From Thermotoga sp. (GTDB taxonomy: Bacteria; Thermotogota; Thermotogae; B3-G13): a stretch of 7,466 bases of DNA. Positions 1 to 6,408 of this stretch are shown in pieces. A program made the translations under genes and the position numbers. The notes beneath the pieces are model-generated. The model was not told where the DNA came from. It was given only the letters and a program-made list of their open reading frames with translations, and did no database searches. The stretch spans positions 1 to 7,466 of the forward strand of contig QNAT01000051.1 in assembly GCA_003641555.1 (NCBI GenBank), written 5' to 3'. Within the stretch, counting starts at the first letter, position 1. Each line of letters begins with the position of its first letter.

Positions 1-59
1 GAAACTGGGGATAAAGACGCCTAAACGGATAACGAAGATGTAGTAATTACGTCTTTTTG

Positions 60-85
60 AAAAAATCACCAGGATTACGGTGATT
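60..85 (-). terminator. Rho-independent terminator at the end of the sugar-transport/lyase operon
   Basis: Read on the minus strand, a perfect 7-bp stem (AATCACC pairing with GGTGATT, plus-strand arms 64-70 and 79-85) encloses an 8-nt loop and is followed at once by a run of six T (plus-strand A run 60-65). It lies about 105 bp past the stop codon of the PLP lyase gene, and no further minus-strand gene intervenes, so it plausibly ends the five-gene transcript. The stem is short and has only three G-C pairs, so efficiency may be moderate. Confidence 0.65.
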
Positions 86-189
86 ATTGAAGTTTTGAGT
101 TTTTGTCTGGCAAAGTTGAGTTTGAATACGTTTATCCATCTGGAGATAGGCAAATGATTTACCGTAATGTTGTTCTTCTTCAATATTTT

Positions 190-1344
190 TTATAGATCCT
201 TCAATGCATTTTCTAAGTCTTTTATTAACATTTCGGGTTCTTCGAGTCCTATATGTAATCTTACAAGAGATCTTAAATCCTTTGGTGCATCTGGATGAGA
301 TATCACATAAGGAAATACCAAACTTTCGTATCCTCCCCAACTTACTGCTTTTTTAAAATAGCGTAGTTTATCCACGAACTTGCTTATCCTGTTTATATTC
401 CCCGTTATCAATTTTATTGAAAAAAGTCCAGATCCACCACTCATTTGCCGTTTTGCTAATTCGAATTGAGGATGTGAGTTCAGGAATGGATATATAACTC
501 TTTCTACTTTTGGATGAGATGACAAGTATTTCGTTACTTTCATAGTACTTTCGAAATGTCTTTGCATTCTTATATGTAAGGTACGCAAACCTCTTAATAT
601 TAACCAGGCGGTAAAAGGGTCAATGACAGCCCCGATATTGAGAAATTCTGTCTTAAATATATGTTCTATCTCTTTTCTCTTTCCAATTACTACACCAGCT
701 ACTAAATCACTATGTCCACCAAGGTATTTAGAAGCCGAATGAACAACCAGATCGATTCCCATATTTATAGGCTGCTGAAAATAAGGAGTTGCCCAACTAT
801 TATCCACAATAGTTCTTATACCTTGCTTTTTCGCTACAACGGCTATTTGCCTTAGATTTTGTAGTTTAAATGTAAATGTTGTAGGGCTTTCGAGATATAT
901 GATCTTCGTATTTGGCTTTATCATGTCTTCAATCTCATCTACATTGGTGCCTTCTACGAATGTAGTTTCAATTCCAAATCGTGAAAGATACCTTTCAAAG
1001 AGTGTCTGAGTCCAACTGTAACAGTCCTTTACCGATATTATGTGATCACCCGATCTCACAAACGCCAGTACGGATGAAGCAATAGCTGCCACTCCCGATG
1101 CAAAAAATTTTGCCTTTTCTCCTTGTTCAAGAGCCGCTATCTTTTCCTCGAGAATATTCACAGTAGGATTATTACCCCTCGTATATAAATAATTATTAGT
1201 TTCATCATTTAGTGCTCTGGAAAAATCGTGAAATGATTTGAAAGAAAATATGGAAGTTTGGAATATCGGAGGACTTACCGCACCGAAAGGCAAATCTTCT
1301 TCTTTATAATGATGTAATACATAAGTGATTTCCTTATTATTCAT
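190..1344 (-). CDS. Cystathionine beta-lyase-like PLP-dependent C-S lyase (Cys/Met metabolism family)
   Basis: This is a 384-residue fold-type I PLP enzyme of the cystathionine gamma-synthase/beta-lyase family, at the usual full length. Visible active-site residues are Tyr54 and Arg56 (YTR, phosphate contact from the neighbouring subunit), Tyr109 (DCY, ring stacking), Asp181 (IVDNSWATPY), the Schiff-base Lys206 (HSASKYLGGHSD), Trp336 in SWGGYESL, and Arg362 in LVRLHIGLE. The SWGGYESL and RLHIGLE signatures and the overall pattern resemble E. coli MetC more than cystathionine gamma-synthase or methionine gamma-lyase. Such enzymes cleave cystathionine or cysteine-type substrates in the cytoplasm to pyruvate, ammonia and a thiol by way of 2-aminoacrylate. 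The start is the ATG at 1344, with GGGAGGA 9 nt upstream; the TTG 18 nt further out lies before that ribosome site and is rejected. The gene begins 33 bp after the second permease, so it is probably the last gene of the transport operon. The physiological substrate is unknown and a non-cystathionine C-S lyase role is possible. Confidence 0.9.
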   Translation of the reverse strand: MNNKEITYVLHHYKEEDLPFGAVSPPIFQTSIFSFKSFHDFSRALNDETNNYLYTRGNNPTVNILEEKIAALEQGEKAKFFASGVAAIASSVLAFVRSGDHIISVKDCYSWTQTLFERYLSRFGIETTFVEGTNVDEIEDMIKPNTKIIYLESPTTFTFKLQNLRQIAVVAKKQGIRTIVDNSWATPYFQQPINMGIDLVVHSASKYLGGHSDLVAGVVIGKRKEIEHIFKTEFLNIGAVIDPFTAWLILRGLRTLHIRMQRHFESTMKVTKYLSSHPKVERVIYPFLNSHPQFELAKRQMSGGSGLFSIKLITGNINRISKFVDKLRYFKKAVSWGGYESLVFPYVISHPDAPKDLRSLVRLHIGLEEPEMLIKDLENALKDL

Positions 1345-1353
1345 AATTTCTAT

Positions 1354-1360
1354 TCCTCCC
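1354..1360 (-). promoter_or_regulatory. Ribosome binding site that fixes the lyase start
   Basis: GGGAGGA lies 9 nt upstream of the ATG at 1344. The longer open frame beginning with TTG at 1362 would translate through this site, so the ATG is preferred. Confidence 0.8.
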
Positions 1361-1377
1361 AAAGGCTAAAAAGATTT

Positions 1378-2202
1378 TTACCCTTTAACTGCACCCCTTG
1401 TGAGTCCAGCTACTATGTAGCGCTGAGCAAAGGCAAAGACAACCATAGTTGGTAACAAAGCAATGACTAATCCAGCACTCATTAAATCCCAACCTATCCC
1501 GGCTTTCGAAATAAAGGAATTCAATGCTACGGGTATTGTCATCTTAACATCTGAATTCATAAACATAACGGCAAGGAATAATTCATTCCATGTGTTGACA
1601 AAAGAAAAGCTGAAGATCGCAGAAAGTCCTGGCAACGTTAAAGGTATAACTATCTTAAATAACGCTTGCAGTCTACTGCATCCATCTATTAACGCTGCTT
1701 CTTCAAGACTGATGGGTATTCTATCGAAGAATCCTTTTGCCATTATTGCACTAAATGGGATCATCATATTGGTATAAAGTATTGCAAGTGTCGTTAGTTT
1801 ATTTACCATTCCCACTTTTGAGAATATCGTGTATAGTGGGACCATAACCATAAAAGTTGGAACCATTTGCGTGAAGAACAAAGCAAGTAACATGTATTTT
1901 TTAAATCTAAAATTGTATCGCGATACCGCATAACCACCAAACATCGTTATGAGTAAAGCACCAAATGAGGCAGATAAAGATACTATTAAACTGTTTCTAA
2001 AATAAATTGCGAAGTTTGTAAATTTAAATAGATGTTTATAACTCTCGAGACTTATACTTGTTGGTAAATACTTTATTGGAAAAGTATAGATTTCCTTTGG
2101 CCCTTTTAAAGAAGTTATTATTATCCAATAAAGTGGAATAAGAGCAAATATTAAATAGAGCGTTAAAGCGAGTATCTTCGAGAATCTTGTTATTATTTTC
2201 AT
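1378..2202 (-). CDS. Carbohydrate ABC transporter permease, MalG/LacG type (CUT1)
   Basis: This 274-residue inner-membrane protein has about six hydrophobic segments, roughly at residues 10-30, 70-93, 104-125, 137-157, 190-215 and 240-262. The cytoplasmic EAA loop that contacts the ATPase is clear at residues 168-190 (EAALIDG, then IVIPLTLPG). The C-terminal tail RYIVAGLTRGAVKG is typical of MalG-type permeases and supports the stop position. It should form a heterodimeric channel with the permease encoded just upstream and take a sugar from the binding protein encoded in the same operon. Its ATG overlaps the TGA of the upstream permease by 4 bp (ATGA), and AAGGAG stands 8 nt before it, so translation is probably coupled. 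The family assignment is secure; the transported sugar is not predictable. Confidence 0.95.
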   Translation of the reverse strand: MKIITRFSKILALTLYLIFALIPLYWIIITSLKGPKEIYTFPIKYLPTSISLESYKHLFKFTNFAIYFRNSLIVSLSASFGALLITMFGGYAVSRYNFRFKKYMLLALFFTQMVPTFMVMVPLYTIFSKVGMVNKLTTLAILYTNMMIPFSAIMAKGFFDRIPISLEEAALIDGCSRLQALFKIVIPLTLPGLSAIFSFSFVNTWNELFLAVMFMNSDVKMTIPVALNSFISKAGIGWDLMSAGLVIALLPTMVVFAFAQRYIVAGLTRGAVKG

Positions 2203-3086
2203 AATTCCAACTCCTTTAAAGAAGTGACTTTAAGGTAAATTATTGCATAAGTGAGTAAAATAGCCATTATCACGAGTCCAATAGCGGAACCTTGCCCATA
2301 ATCATAGAAATTATATATCTTATTTATCATTTGGGTTGCAAGAATGTTTGTACTGTTAGCAGGGCCTCCACTTGTCATTGCATAGATTATTTCCGGGAAA
2401 TTCATTATCCATATAGCGCGTAAAAGAGTAGTATTTATTATCGTTGGTTTTATATATGGTATAGTTATATTGAAGAGCTTCCTAAGATAGCCTGCACCAT
2501 CTATTTCTGCTGCCTCATAGAGTTCTATAGGGACAGATTGTAAAGCAGCGAGTAACATTATTGCAAAGAAGGGAATCCCATACCATATGTTCGTGATCAT
2601 CACGGAAATCAAAGCATATTTGGGATCTGATAAGAATCCTATGTTTTGATGTATCAAACCAACTCTTTTTAAAATGTCATTTATCATGCCAAACTGTCCA
2701 TTGAACATCCATGACCAAACTAACCCTATGGCAAAGCCAGACAAAGCCCAGGGATAAAATACTAATCCTGAATATATACCTCTTCCTTTAAAAGGTTTTT
2801 TTAGGAGGAGAGCAAGACCAAAACCTAAGACGAATTGGAAGAATAAAGAAATCGCAACCCATAAAAATGTGTTTAATAAAATACGTAAGAAGTTAAAGTT
2901 AGTATCACTAAAAACTGCTCGAAAATTTTTAAAGCCTATGAAATGGACGTTGGATAGATTGAAAAGATTATAATTTTGAAAAGCAATAATAAATCCCTTT
3001 AAAATAGGGATATATGTCAATAAGATTACTGGAATAAAAGTTGGAATTATCATTATCCAAAAGATTTTAGAATTCTTATTTTTCAT
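2199..3086 (-). CDS. Carbohydrate ABC transporter permease, MalF/UgpA type (CUT1)
   Basis: This 295-residue inner-membrane permease has about six hydrophobic segments, at roughly 10-36, 70-96, 106-127, 158-181, 213-230 and 266-285. The EAA loop is at residues 190-212 (YEAAEIDGAG, then LFNITIPYI), and the TSGGPANSTNILATQMI stretch near 238-254 is typical of the MalF/UgpA group. It pairs with the MalG-type permease whose start overlaps its stop by 4 bp. The ATG at 3086 matches the usual N-terminus, a short charged stretch before the first helix. The ribosome site is weak: no clear GGAGG is seen, only a TGAGATG stretch. Together with the hairpin just upstream, this suggests that the permeases are made in smaller amounts than the binding protein. 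No ATPase gene is present in the cluster. Confidence 0.95.
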   Translation of the reverse strand: MKNKNSKIFWIMIIPTFIPVILLTYIPILKGFIIAFQNYNLFNLSNVHFIGFKNFRAVFSDTNFNFLRILLNTFLWVAISLFFQFVLGFGLALLLKKPFKGRGIYSGLVFYPWALSGFAIGLVWSWMFNGQFGMINDILKRVGLIHQNIGFLSDPKYALISVMITNIWYGIPFFAIMLLAALQSVPIELYEAAEIDGAGYLRKLFNITIPYIKPTIINTTLLRAIWIMNFPEIIYAMTSGGPANSTNILATQMINKIYNFYDYGQGSAIGLVIMAILLTYAIIYLKVTSLKELEL

Positions 3087-3101
3087 TCGGATTCATCTCA
3101 C

Positions 3102-3135
3102 AAAAGAGGTTGGAGACTGATATCTCTCCAACCTC
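3102..3135 (-). terminator. Intra-operon hairpin/attenuator between binding protein and permease genes
   Basis: A perfect 11-bp inverted repeat (GAGGTTGGAGA and TCTCCAACCTC; plus-strand arms 3106-3116 and 3125-3135) with an 8-nt loop lies 25 bp after the binding-protein stop. On the minus strand it is followed by TTTTG. It resembles an intrinsic terminator with a short T tract, so partial termination or 3'-end protection of the binding-protein mRNA is likely. This would give high binding-protein and low permease expression. Confidence 0.75.
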
Positions 3136-3160
3136 AATTCATTAGTGAATTTCAACGAAA

Positions 3161-4411
3161 TTATTGCCAATATTTTGCCCATTTATTCACGACTTTTTCT
3201 ATGGAGACTTTTCCTAACAATAAAGATTGCATATCAGCTTGGTGTATTTGCGGCCATCCTGGCCATTTTGGAGAACTGAGTAGATATTTGGCAAATACAT
3301 ATTTTTCTGGATGTTCCATCATGTAGGCCCAAGCAGTGTAGACTCCTGTGCTGAAGTAAGGGTTAGTCTTATACGTTACGGAATGGACTGGAAGGGGACC
3401 GTAATTTTTACAGAAGTATGCGTTAACACTTGGACTGGATATGTATTTTATGAATTCCCAGGCTTCTTTCTTATGTTTGGAATAACTTGGGATACTCAAA
3501 CCAGCAAAGCCGTAATCAAGGTATGCTTTTCCAGATGGTCCTACAGGTATTGGAGCAACCATATATTTATCTCTGCCAAGCATTTTATCTACGAGGCCAA
3601 CAGTATCAGGATCTTGTATTAGGAAGGGTGCTGTACCCGATACAAAGGCATTAACCTGTTCATTAAACCCCCAGTTGATAGCATCCTTGGGAGCTGTTTC
3701 TTTGAAGAAACGGATGTAGAGTTTGAGCCCTTGTATAGCGCGTGGATCATTGAAATACGGTTTCCCATCGGTCTTCTTATATATGTTGTTTATATCGATA
3801 TCATCGAGAAAAGAAGTGCTAATCAGATCAGAGAATTTGAATTCCCATGCCTTTCCTCTGAAGGAAAAACCGTACTGATTCTTTGAGGGATCCGTGATCT
3901 CTTTACATAGCTCAAAGAGCTCTGTCATAGTTTTAGGCACGTAATTTACCCCCAATTTTTTCAGAACATCTGTTCTATAAAAGAGTGCTTTGATATAGAA
4001 CTCTTGGGGCACCATATATGCCGTATTATTTACCGTCCTTGCTGCCTGCCAGGCGATCGGAAGAAGAGTTTTAGAGCCTGGCCAGGATGCTAAATAGCTT
4101 TCGAGGTTAAGAAGCTTTTTGTTGTTTACGAACTGCTTAACCGTGTAATCTCTAACCTCTACGATATCTAAAGGCTGGTTCGTATTTAACATCAAGGTAG
4201 CCTTTTGATCGGCTTGCTCATAAGGTGGAGAAATCAAGTTTATGCGTATGTTGGGATGAAGTGCTTCAAAATCAGAAATGATTTTCTTCAGCAGTGCTGT
4301 TCTTCCAGGGCTTGTTAAAACCTCAATGAAGTTAAGCGTTACCTTCGCTGAAAAACTCACCACACTGACAAGCAAAAAAATACTTACCAATACAATTACC
4401 AATTTTTTCAT
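3161..4411 (-). CDS. Sugar ABC transporter extracellular solute-binding protein (family 1, CUT1)
   Basis: This 416-residue secreted protein has a signal peptide of about 22 residues: a lysine-rich start (MKKL), a hydrophobic core, and probable cleavage after VSFSA. There is no lipobox cysteine, so it should be soluble in the periplasm or toga space. The mature part reads like a family 1 solute-binding protein: an early beta strand (VTLNFIEV), the stretch IISDFEALHPNIRINL near residues 44-59, a middle FVSGTAPFLIQDP segment, and APIPVGPSGKAYLDYGFAGLSIP followed by KKEAWEFIKYISSP. The ATG at 4411 has GGGAGG 7 nt upstream, and the signal peptide begins directly at it. It lies between the isomerase-like gene and two CUT1 permeases and should deliver their substrate. 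The many aromatic residues toward the C-terminus fit carbohydrate binding, but the ligand cannot be named. Confidence 0.95.
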   Translation of the reverse strand: MKKLVIVLVSIFLLVSVVSFSAKVTLNFIEVLTSPGRTALLKKIISDFEALHPNIRINLISPPYEQADQKATLMLNTNQPLDIVEVRDYTVKQFVNNKKLLNLESYLASWPGSKTLLPIAWQAARTVNNTAYMVPQEFYIKALFYRTDVLKKLGVNYVPKTMTELFELCKEITDPSKNQYGFSFRGKAWEFKFSDLISTSFLDDIDINNIYKKTDGKPYFNDPRAIQGLKLYIRFFKETAPKDAINWGFNEQVNAFVSGTAPFLIQDPDTVGLVDKMLGRDKYMVAPIPVGPSGKAYLDYGFAGLSIPSYSKHKKEAWEFIKYISSPSVNAYFCKNYGPLPVHSVTYKTNPYFSTGVYTAWAYMMEHPEKYVFAKYLLSSPKWPGWPQIHQADMQSLLLGKVSIEKVVNKWAKYWQ

Positions 4412-4502
4412 TTTATTACCTCCCTTTCATCTAAAGATTTGAAGAGCTAAAAACCTGATAAGCAATGGCTGTTTCTTATTTCTCACCTCCCTTCATTTTC
4501 AT
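4412..4502 (-). other. Intergenic leader with a ribosome site lacking a gene and an 8-codon mini-ORF
   Basis: The gap before the binding-protein gene carries two similar Shine-Dalgarno segments. GGGAGG at 4419-4424 serves the binding protein. A second GGGAGG at 4486-4491, inside the context ATGAAGGGAGGTGAG, has no proper start codon at a normal distance. An ATG overlapping the isomerase-like gene's TGA (ATGA, 4499-4502) opens a mini-ORF, MKMKGGEK, ending at 4476. This could be a translational-coupling relay or the relic of a duplicated leader. No terminator or promoter is convincing here. Confidence 0.35.
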
Positions 4503-5851
4503 CTGTCCTCTTCTATCACCATTAATCCTAACAATTTCGCTAAATTACAGAAATCTTTTCTAAAATCTCCGAAAAATGTTACTCTGTGCCAGCCAAAGGT
4601 TTGGTAATCCCAATTATCAAGAATCTTACTCACAGGTGCTTCTGCGACCAACTTCGTTCTACAAGCTCTTTCATTATCGATATTCCCAACACTCTTTGCC
4701 GAATGAATGGTTAACTTTCTATCCAGGAGATTCAACTTGATAGTAGTGAGTGGCTGCCCGGCTGGGAAAAGTGTTTGAATAGAAGCACCTTTGTGATCCT
4801 CGGCATGCGATCGTATTTTATAAGGTGAGGCAGGTTTGCTTTTACCAAATGGTCGATTAGTAGCAACACAATGTGCATAAATGATCTGGGAACTTGCAGT
4901 ATTGATCACCGGATCAGAAACATAACCAGGTCTTCCGGTAAGTAACTGCCCTATGAGATGGCTTAACGCTGCATCAGAGTCTGCTTCACATACACCGATT
5001 AAACCTTCGTTGTTTAACTGAAAAAATCCTAAACAGGGATAAGCAGGAAGTTTTCCCTTATAAAACAAAGATAAACAATCTATAGTTATAACATTGGCAT
5101 TTAATTCTCTCATTAATTTCTTCATTGCAAGATAAAGCCTTGCTGATTTTACTATTTCAGCTTTGGTTGGTTCTATTACCTGTATAGCTTCATTTTCCCA
5201 CTTGGTTGCGATTTTTTCCGCTTCCTTTTCTTCAGATTCTTCATAATACTTATTTAATTTCTCAGGTCCAATAACTATTGGTTCTACTCCAAAAGTTTTC
5301 ATAGCCATTAGATAATCTTCATATCTCCGACGCCAAGAGTGCGATTGATCTCCGATATCTTTAGATTCTTCGATGATCAAGATTTTACTTTTCTTCAACT
5401 CGTGAATGACTTCTATGAAACGTAAAGCCTTTTTCATATCATCTATATCGGAAGAGGAAATAGGTAAAACAGGAAGATTTTGTCGCCTGGCAAAATCGTA
5501 AGATTTGAGCAACAGCAGATCTCCGCCGAATAGGTCATTGGCTATTATCGTGGGATAACCAGTATCAAGAAGCTTTTCAGCTGAAGGGGCAGGTAGAGCT
5601 GTAAAATAAACGAGAATGCCATCGATTCCTTTTTCTCTTTTTATCTTTTCTTTGACTATTTCTATTTCTTTTGACTCATATATGAGATCTCCTCCTATGA
5701 ATCTCATATTCCCGCATTCTTTACTCAATCTCTCCGACAGGTAATTTCTCCTATGTTCACAGTCGAACTCCAATGTTGGCCATCCTTGCTGTCCTTTTGG
5801 TTTACCAGGAAAAACTTCGTAGATTGTTGTTGATGTGGAAGTAGAAACCAT
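4499..5851 (-). CDS. L-fucose/L-arabinose isomerase-like protein (divergent sugar isomerase family)
   Basis: This 450-residue cytoplasmic protein resembles the FucI/AraA isomerase fold but is shorter than classical FucI (about 590) or AraA (about 500). The C-terminal half holds the family pattern: CLGFFQLNNEG with Glu282, CEADSD with Glu289 and Asp291, LTGRPGYVSDP, YAHC with His327, RSHAEDHKG with His349, and a final HRVTFFGDFRKDF (His422) leading to LAKLLGL. In FucI and AraA, two acidic residues and histidines in comparable places bind Mn2+ and move the hydride between aldose and ketose; assigning them here is by analogy. A charged helical stretch (about residues 195-225) sits in the middle. 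The start is the ATG at 5851, because AAGGAGG stands 8 nt before it; the GTG at 5869 would place that site inside the gene. It is the first gene after a consensus promoter, followed by the sugar importer, so it probably acts on the imported sugar. The substrate is unknown. Confidence 0.8.
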   Translation of the reverse strand: MVSTSTSTTIYEVFPGKPKGQQGWPTLEFDCEHRRNYLSERLSKECGNMRFIGGDLIYESKEIEIVKEKIKREKGIDGILVYFTALPAPSAEKLLDTGYPTIIANDLFGGDLLLLKSYDFARRQNLPVLPISSSDIDDMKKALRFIEVIHELKKSKILIIEESKDIGDQSHSWRRRYEDYLMAMKTFGVEPIVIGPEKLNKYYEESEEKEAEKIATKWENEAIQVIEPTKAEIVKSARLYLAMKKLMRELNANVITIDCLSLFYKGKLPAYPCLGFFQLNNEGLIGVCEADSDAALSHLIGQLLTGRPGYVSDPVINTASSQIIYAHCVATNRPFGKSKPASPYKIRSHAEDHKGASIQTLFPAGQPLTTIKLNLLDRKLTIHSAKSVGNIDNERACRTKLVAEAPVSKILDNWDYQTFGWHRVTFFGDFRKDFCNLAKLLGLMVIEEDR

Positions 5852-5859
5852 CTCAAATG

Positions 5860-5866
5860 CCTCCTT
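5860..5866 (-). promoter_or_regulatory. Ribosome binding site that fixes the isomerase-like start
   Basis: AAGGAGG, 8 nt upstream of the ATG at 5851, is an ideal Shine-Dalgarno sequence. The open frame can be extended to a GTG at 5869, but that would make this site coding, so the shorter protein is preferred. Confidence 0.8.
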
Positions 5867-5911
5867 CACAAAAACTTAGGTCTTATAAAATTCAAAAACT
5901 CCCTCAATATG

Positions 5912-5921
5912 ATACTCGTAT
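5912..5921. promoter_or_regulatory. Candidate operator palindrome in the operon leader
   Basis: ATACTCGTAT is a palindrome with four paired bases per arm around a CG/TC centre. It lies about 17-26 nt downstream of the predicted transcription start of the isomerase-like/transport operon, a position suited to repression by blocking transcription. A wider inverted repeat (TCTTATA at 5881-5887, TATAAGA at 5919-5925) overlaps it. The binding protein is not known; the neighbouring DauR-type regulator or a distant sugar repressor are candidates. Confidence 0.4.
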
Positions 5922-5944
5922 AAGATCGCTCTTTATCAAAATTC

Positions 5945-5973
5945 ATTATAATGTATTTTTTATATTTTGTCAA
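5945..5973 (-). promoter_or_regulatory. Consensus sigma70-type promoter for the isomerase-like/transport/lyase operon
   Basis: On the minus strand a perfect -35 box TTGACA (5968-5973) and a perfect -10 box TATAAT (5945-5950) are separated by exactly 17 bp of AT-rich DNA. Transcription should begin near 5938, giving a leader of about 87 nt before the ATG at 5851. Such an ideal promoter usually needs a repressor, which fits the palindrome in the leader. It separates the transport operon from the ridA unit upstream. Confidence 0.85.
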
Positions 5974-6002
5974 ATATTTGTATTTTTTCAACAAAAATAG
6001 AT

Positions 6003-6389
6003 TTAGGCTCTGGAATGCGCTATGGCTTCAATCTCTATTCTTGCATCTTTTGGTATTTTTGACGCTTCTACACAGCAGCGTGCTGGATATTTATGAGTAA
6101 AATATTGTCCATATATTTCGTTCATCTCTTCAAAATCATCCATGTATTTAAGAAACACAGTAACCTTCACTACTTCATCCATAGAGTAATCCGAGGCCTC
6201 TAAAATTGCCTTCAAATTTTCCAAAGATTGTTTCGTCTGATCTCTTATATCATTTCCTATCAATTTTCCTGTTGAGGGTTCAATAGGAAGTTGCCCAGAT
6301 ACAAAAATAAAATCTCCTACTTTCATTGCTTGCGAATATGGACCTATTGCTCTTGGTGCTTTGTCTGTAGAAATAATTTCTTTCTTCAT
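6003..6389 (-). CDS. ridA: RidA family enamine/imine deaminase
   Basis: This 128-residue protein matches the normal length of RidA (YjgF/YER057c/UK114). Seen in the sequence are AIGPYSQA with Tyr18, FVSGQLPI near residue 30, and the C-terminal signature PARCCVEASKIPKDARIEIEA with Arg104 and Glu120, the positions equivalent to the carboxylate-binding Arg105 and the catalytic-site glutamate of E. coli RidA. The family forms cytoplasmic trimers that hydrolyse 2-aminoacrylate and related imines released by PLP enzymes, giving 2-keto acids and ammonia and protecting PLP enzymes from damage. The ATG at 6389 has GGAGGTG 7 nt upstream, 19 bp after the regulator's stop, so the two genes form one operon. 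The C-S lyase encoded further along would release exactly this type of intermediate. No clear terminator follows the stop, so some readthrough into the next operon is possible. Confidence 0.93.
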   Translation of the reverse strand: MKKEIISTDKAPRAIGPYSQAMKVGDFIFVSGQLPIEPSTGKLIGNDIRDQTKQSLENLKAILEASDYSMDEVVKVTVFLKYMDDFEEMNEIYGQYFTHKYPARCCVEASKIPKDARIEIEAIAHSRA

Positions 6390-6408
6390 TTGATTTCACC
6401 TCCGCTTG

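Noticed and set aside
13..58. Inverted repeat AAAGACG/CGTCTTT followed by TT on the plus strand, considered as a terminator
   Set aside because: The loop of about 30 nt is too long and the T tract is interrupted; no plus-strand gene is seen to need it.
47..340. 97-residue minus-strand open frame overlapping the end of the lyase gene
   Set aside because: It shares about half its length with the well-supported lyase gene in another frame, has no ribosome site or recognisable motif, and runs through the operon terminator.
1463..1777. 104-residue plus-strand open frame inside the MalG-type permease gene
   Set aside because: It is antisense to a clear permease with an intact EAA loop, and its composition mirrors the reverse complement of that gene.
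3311..3622. 103-residue plus-strand open frame inside the binding-protein gene
   Set aside because: It is antisense to a clear coding region and shows no family motif or ribosome site.
4439..4480. 19-codon minus-strand frame starting at the GTG within GGAGGTG
   Set aside because: The start codon lies inside the ribosome site itself with no spacing, and the short product has no recognisable feature.
5975..6002. AT-only hairpin after ridA considered as a terminator
   Set aside because: The stem TATTTTT/AAAAATA has no G-C pairs and no following T tract, so it is unlikely to end transcription.
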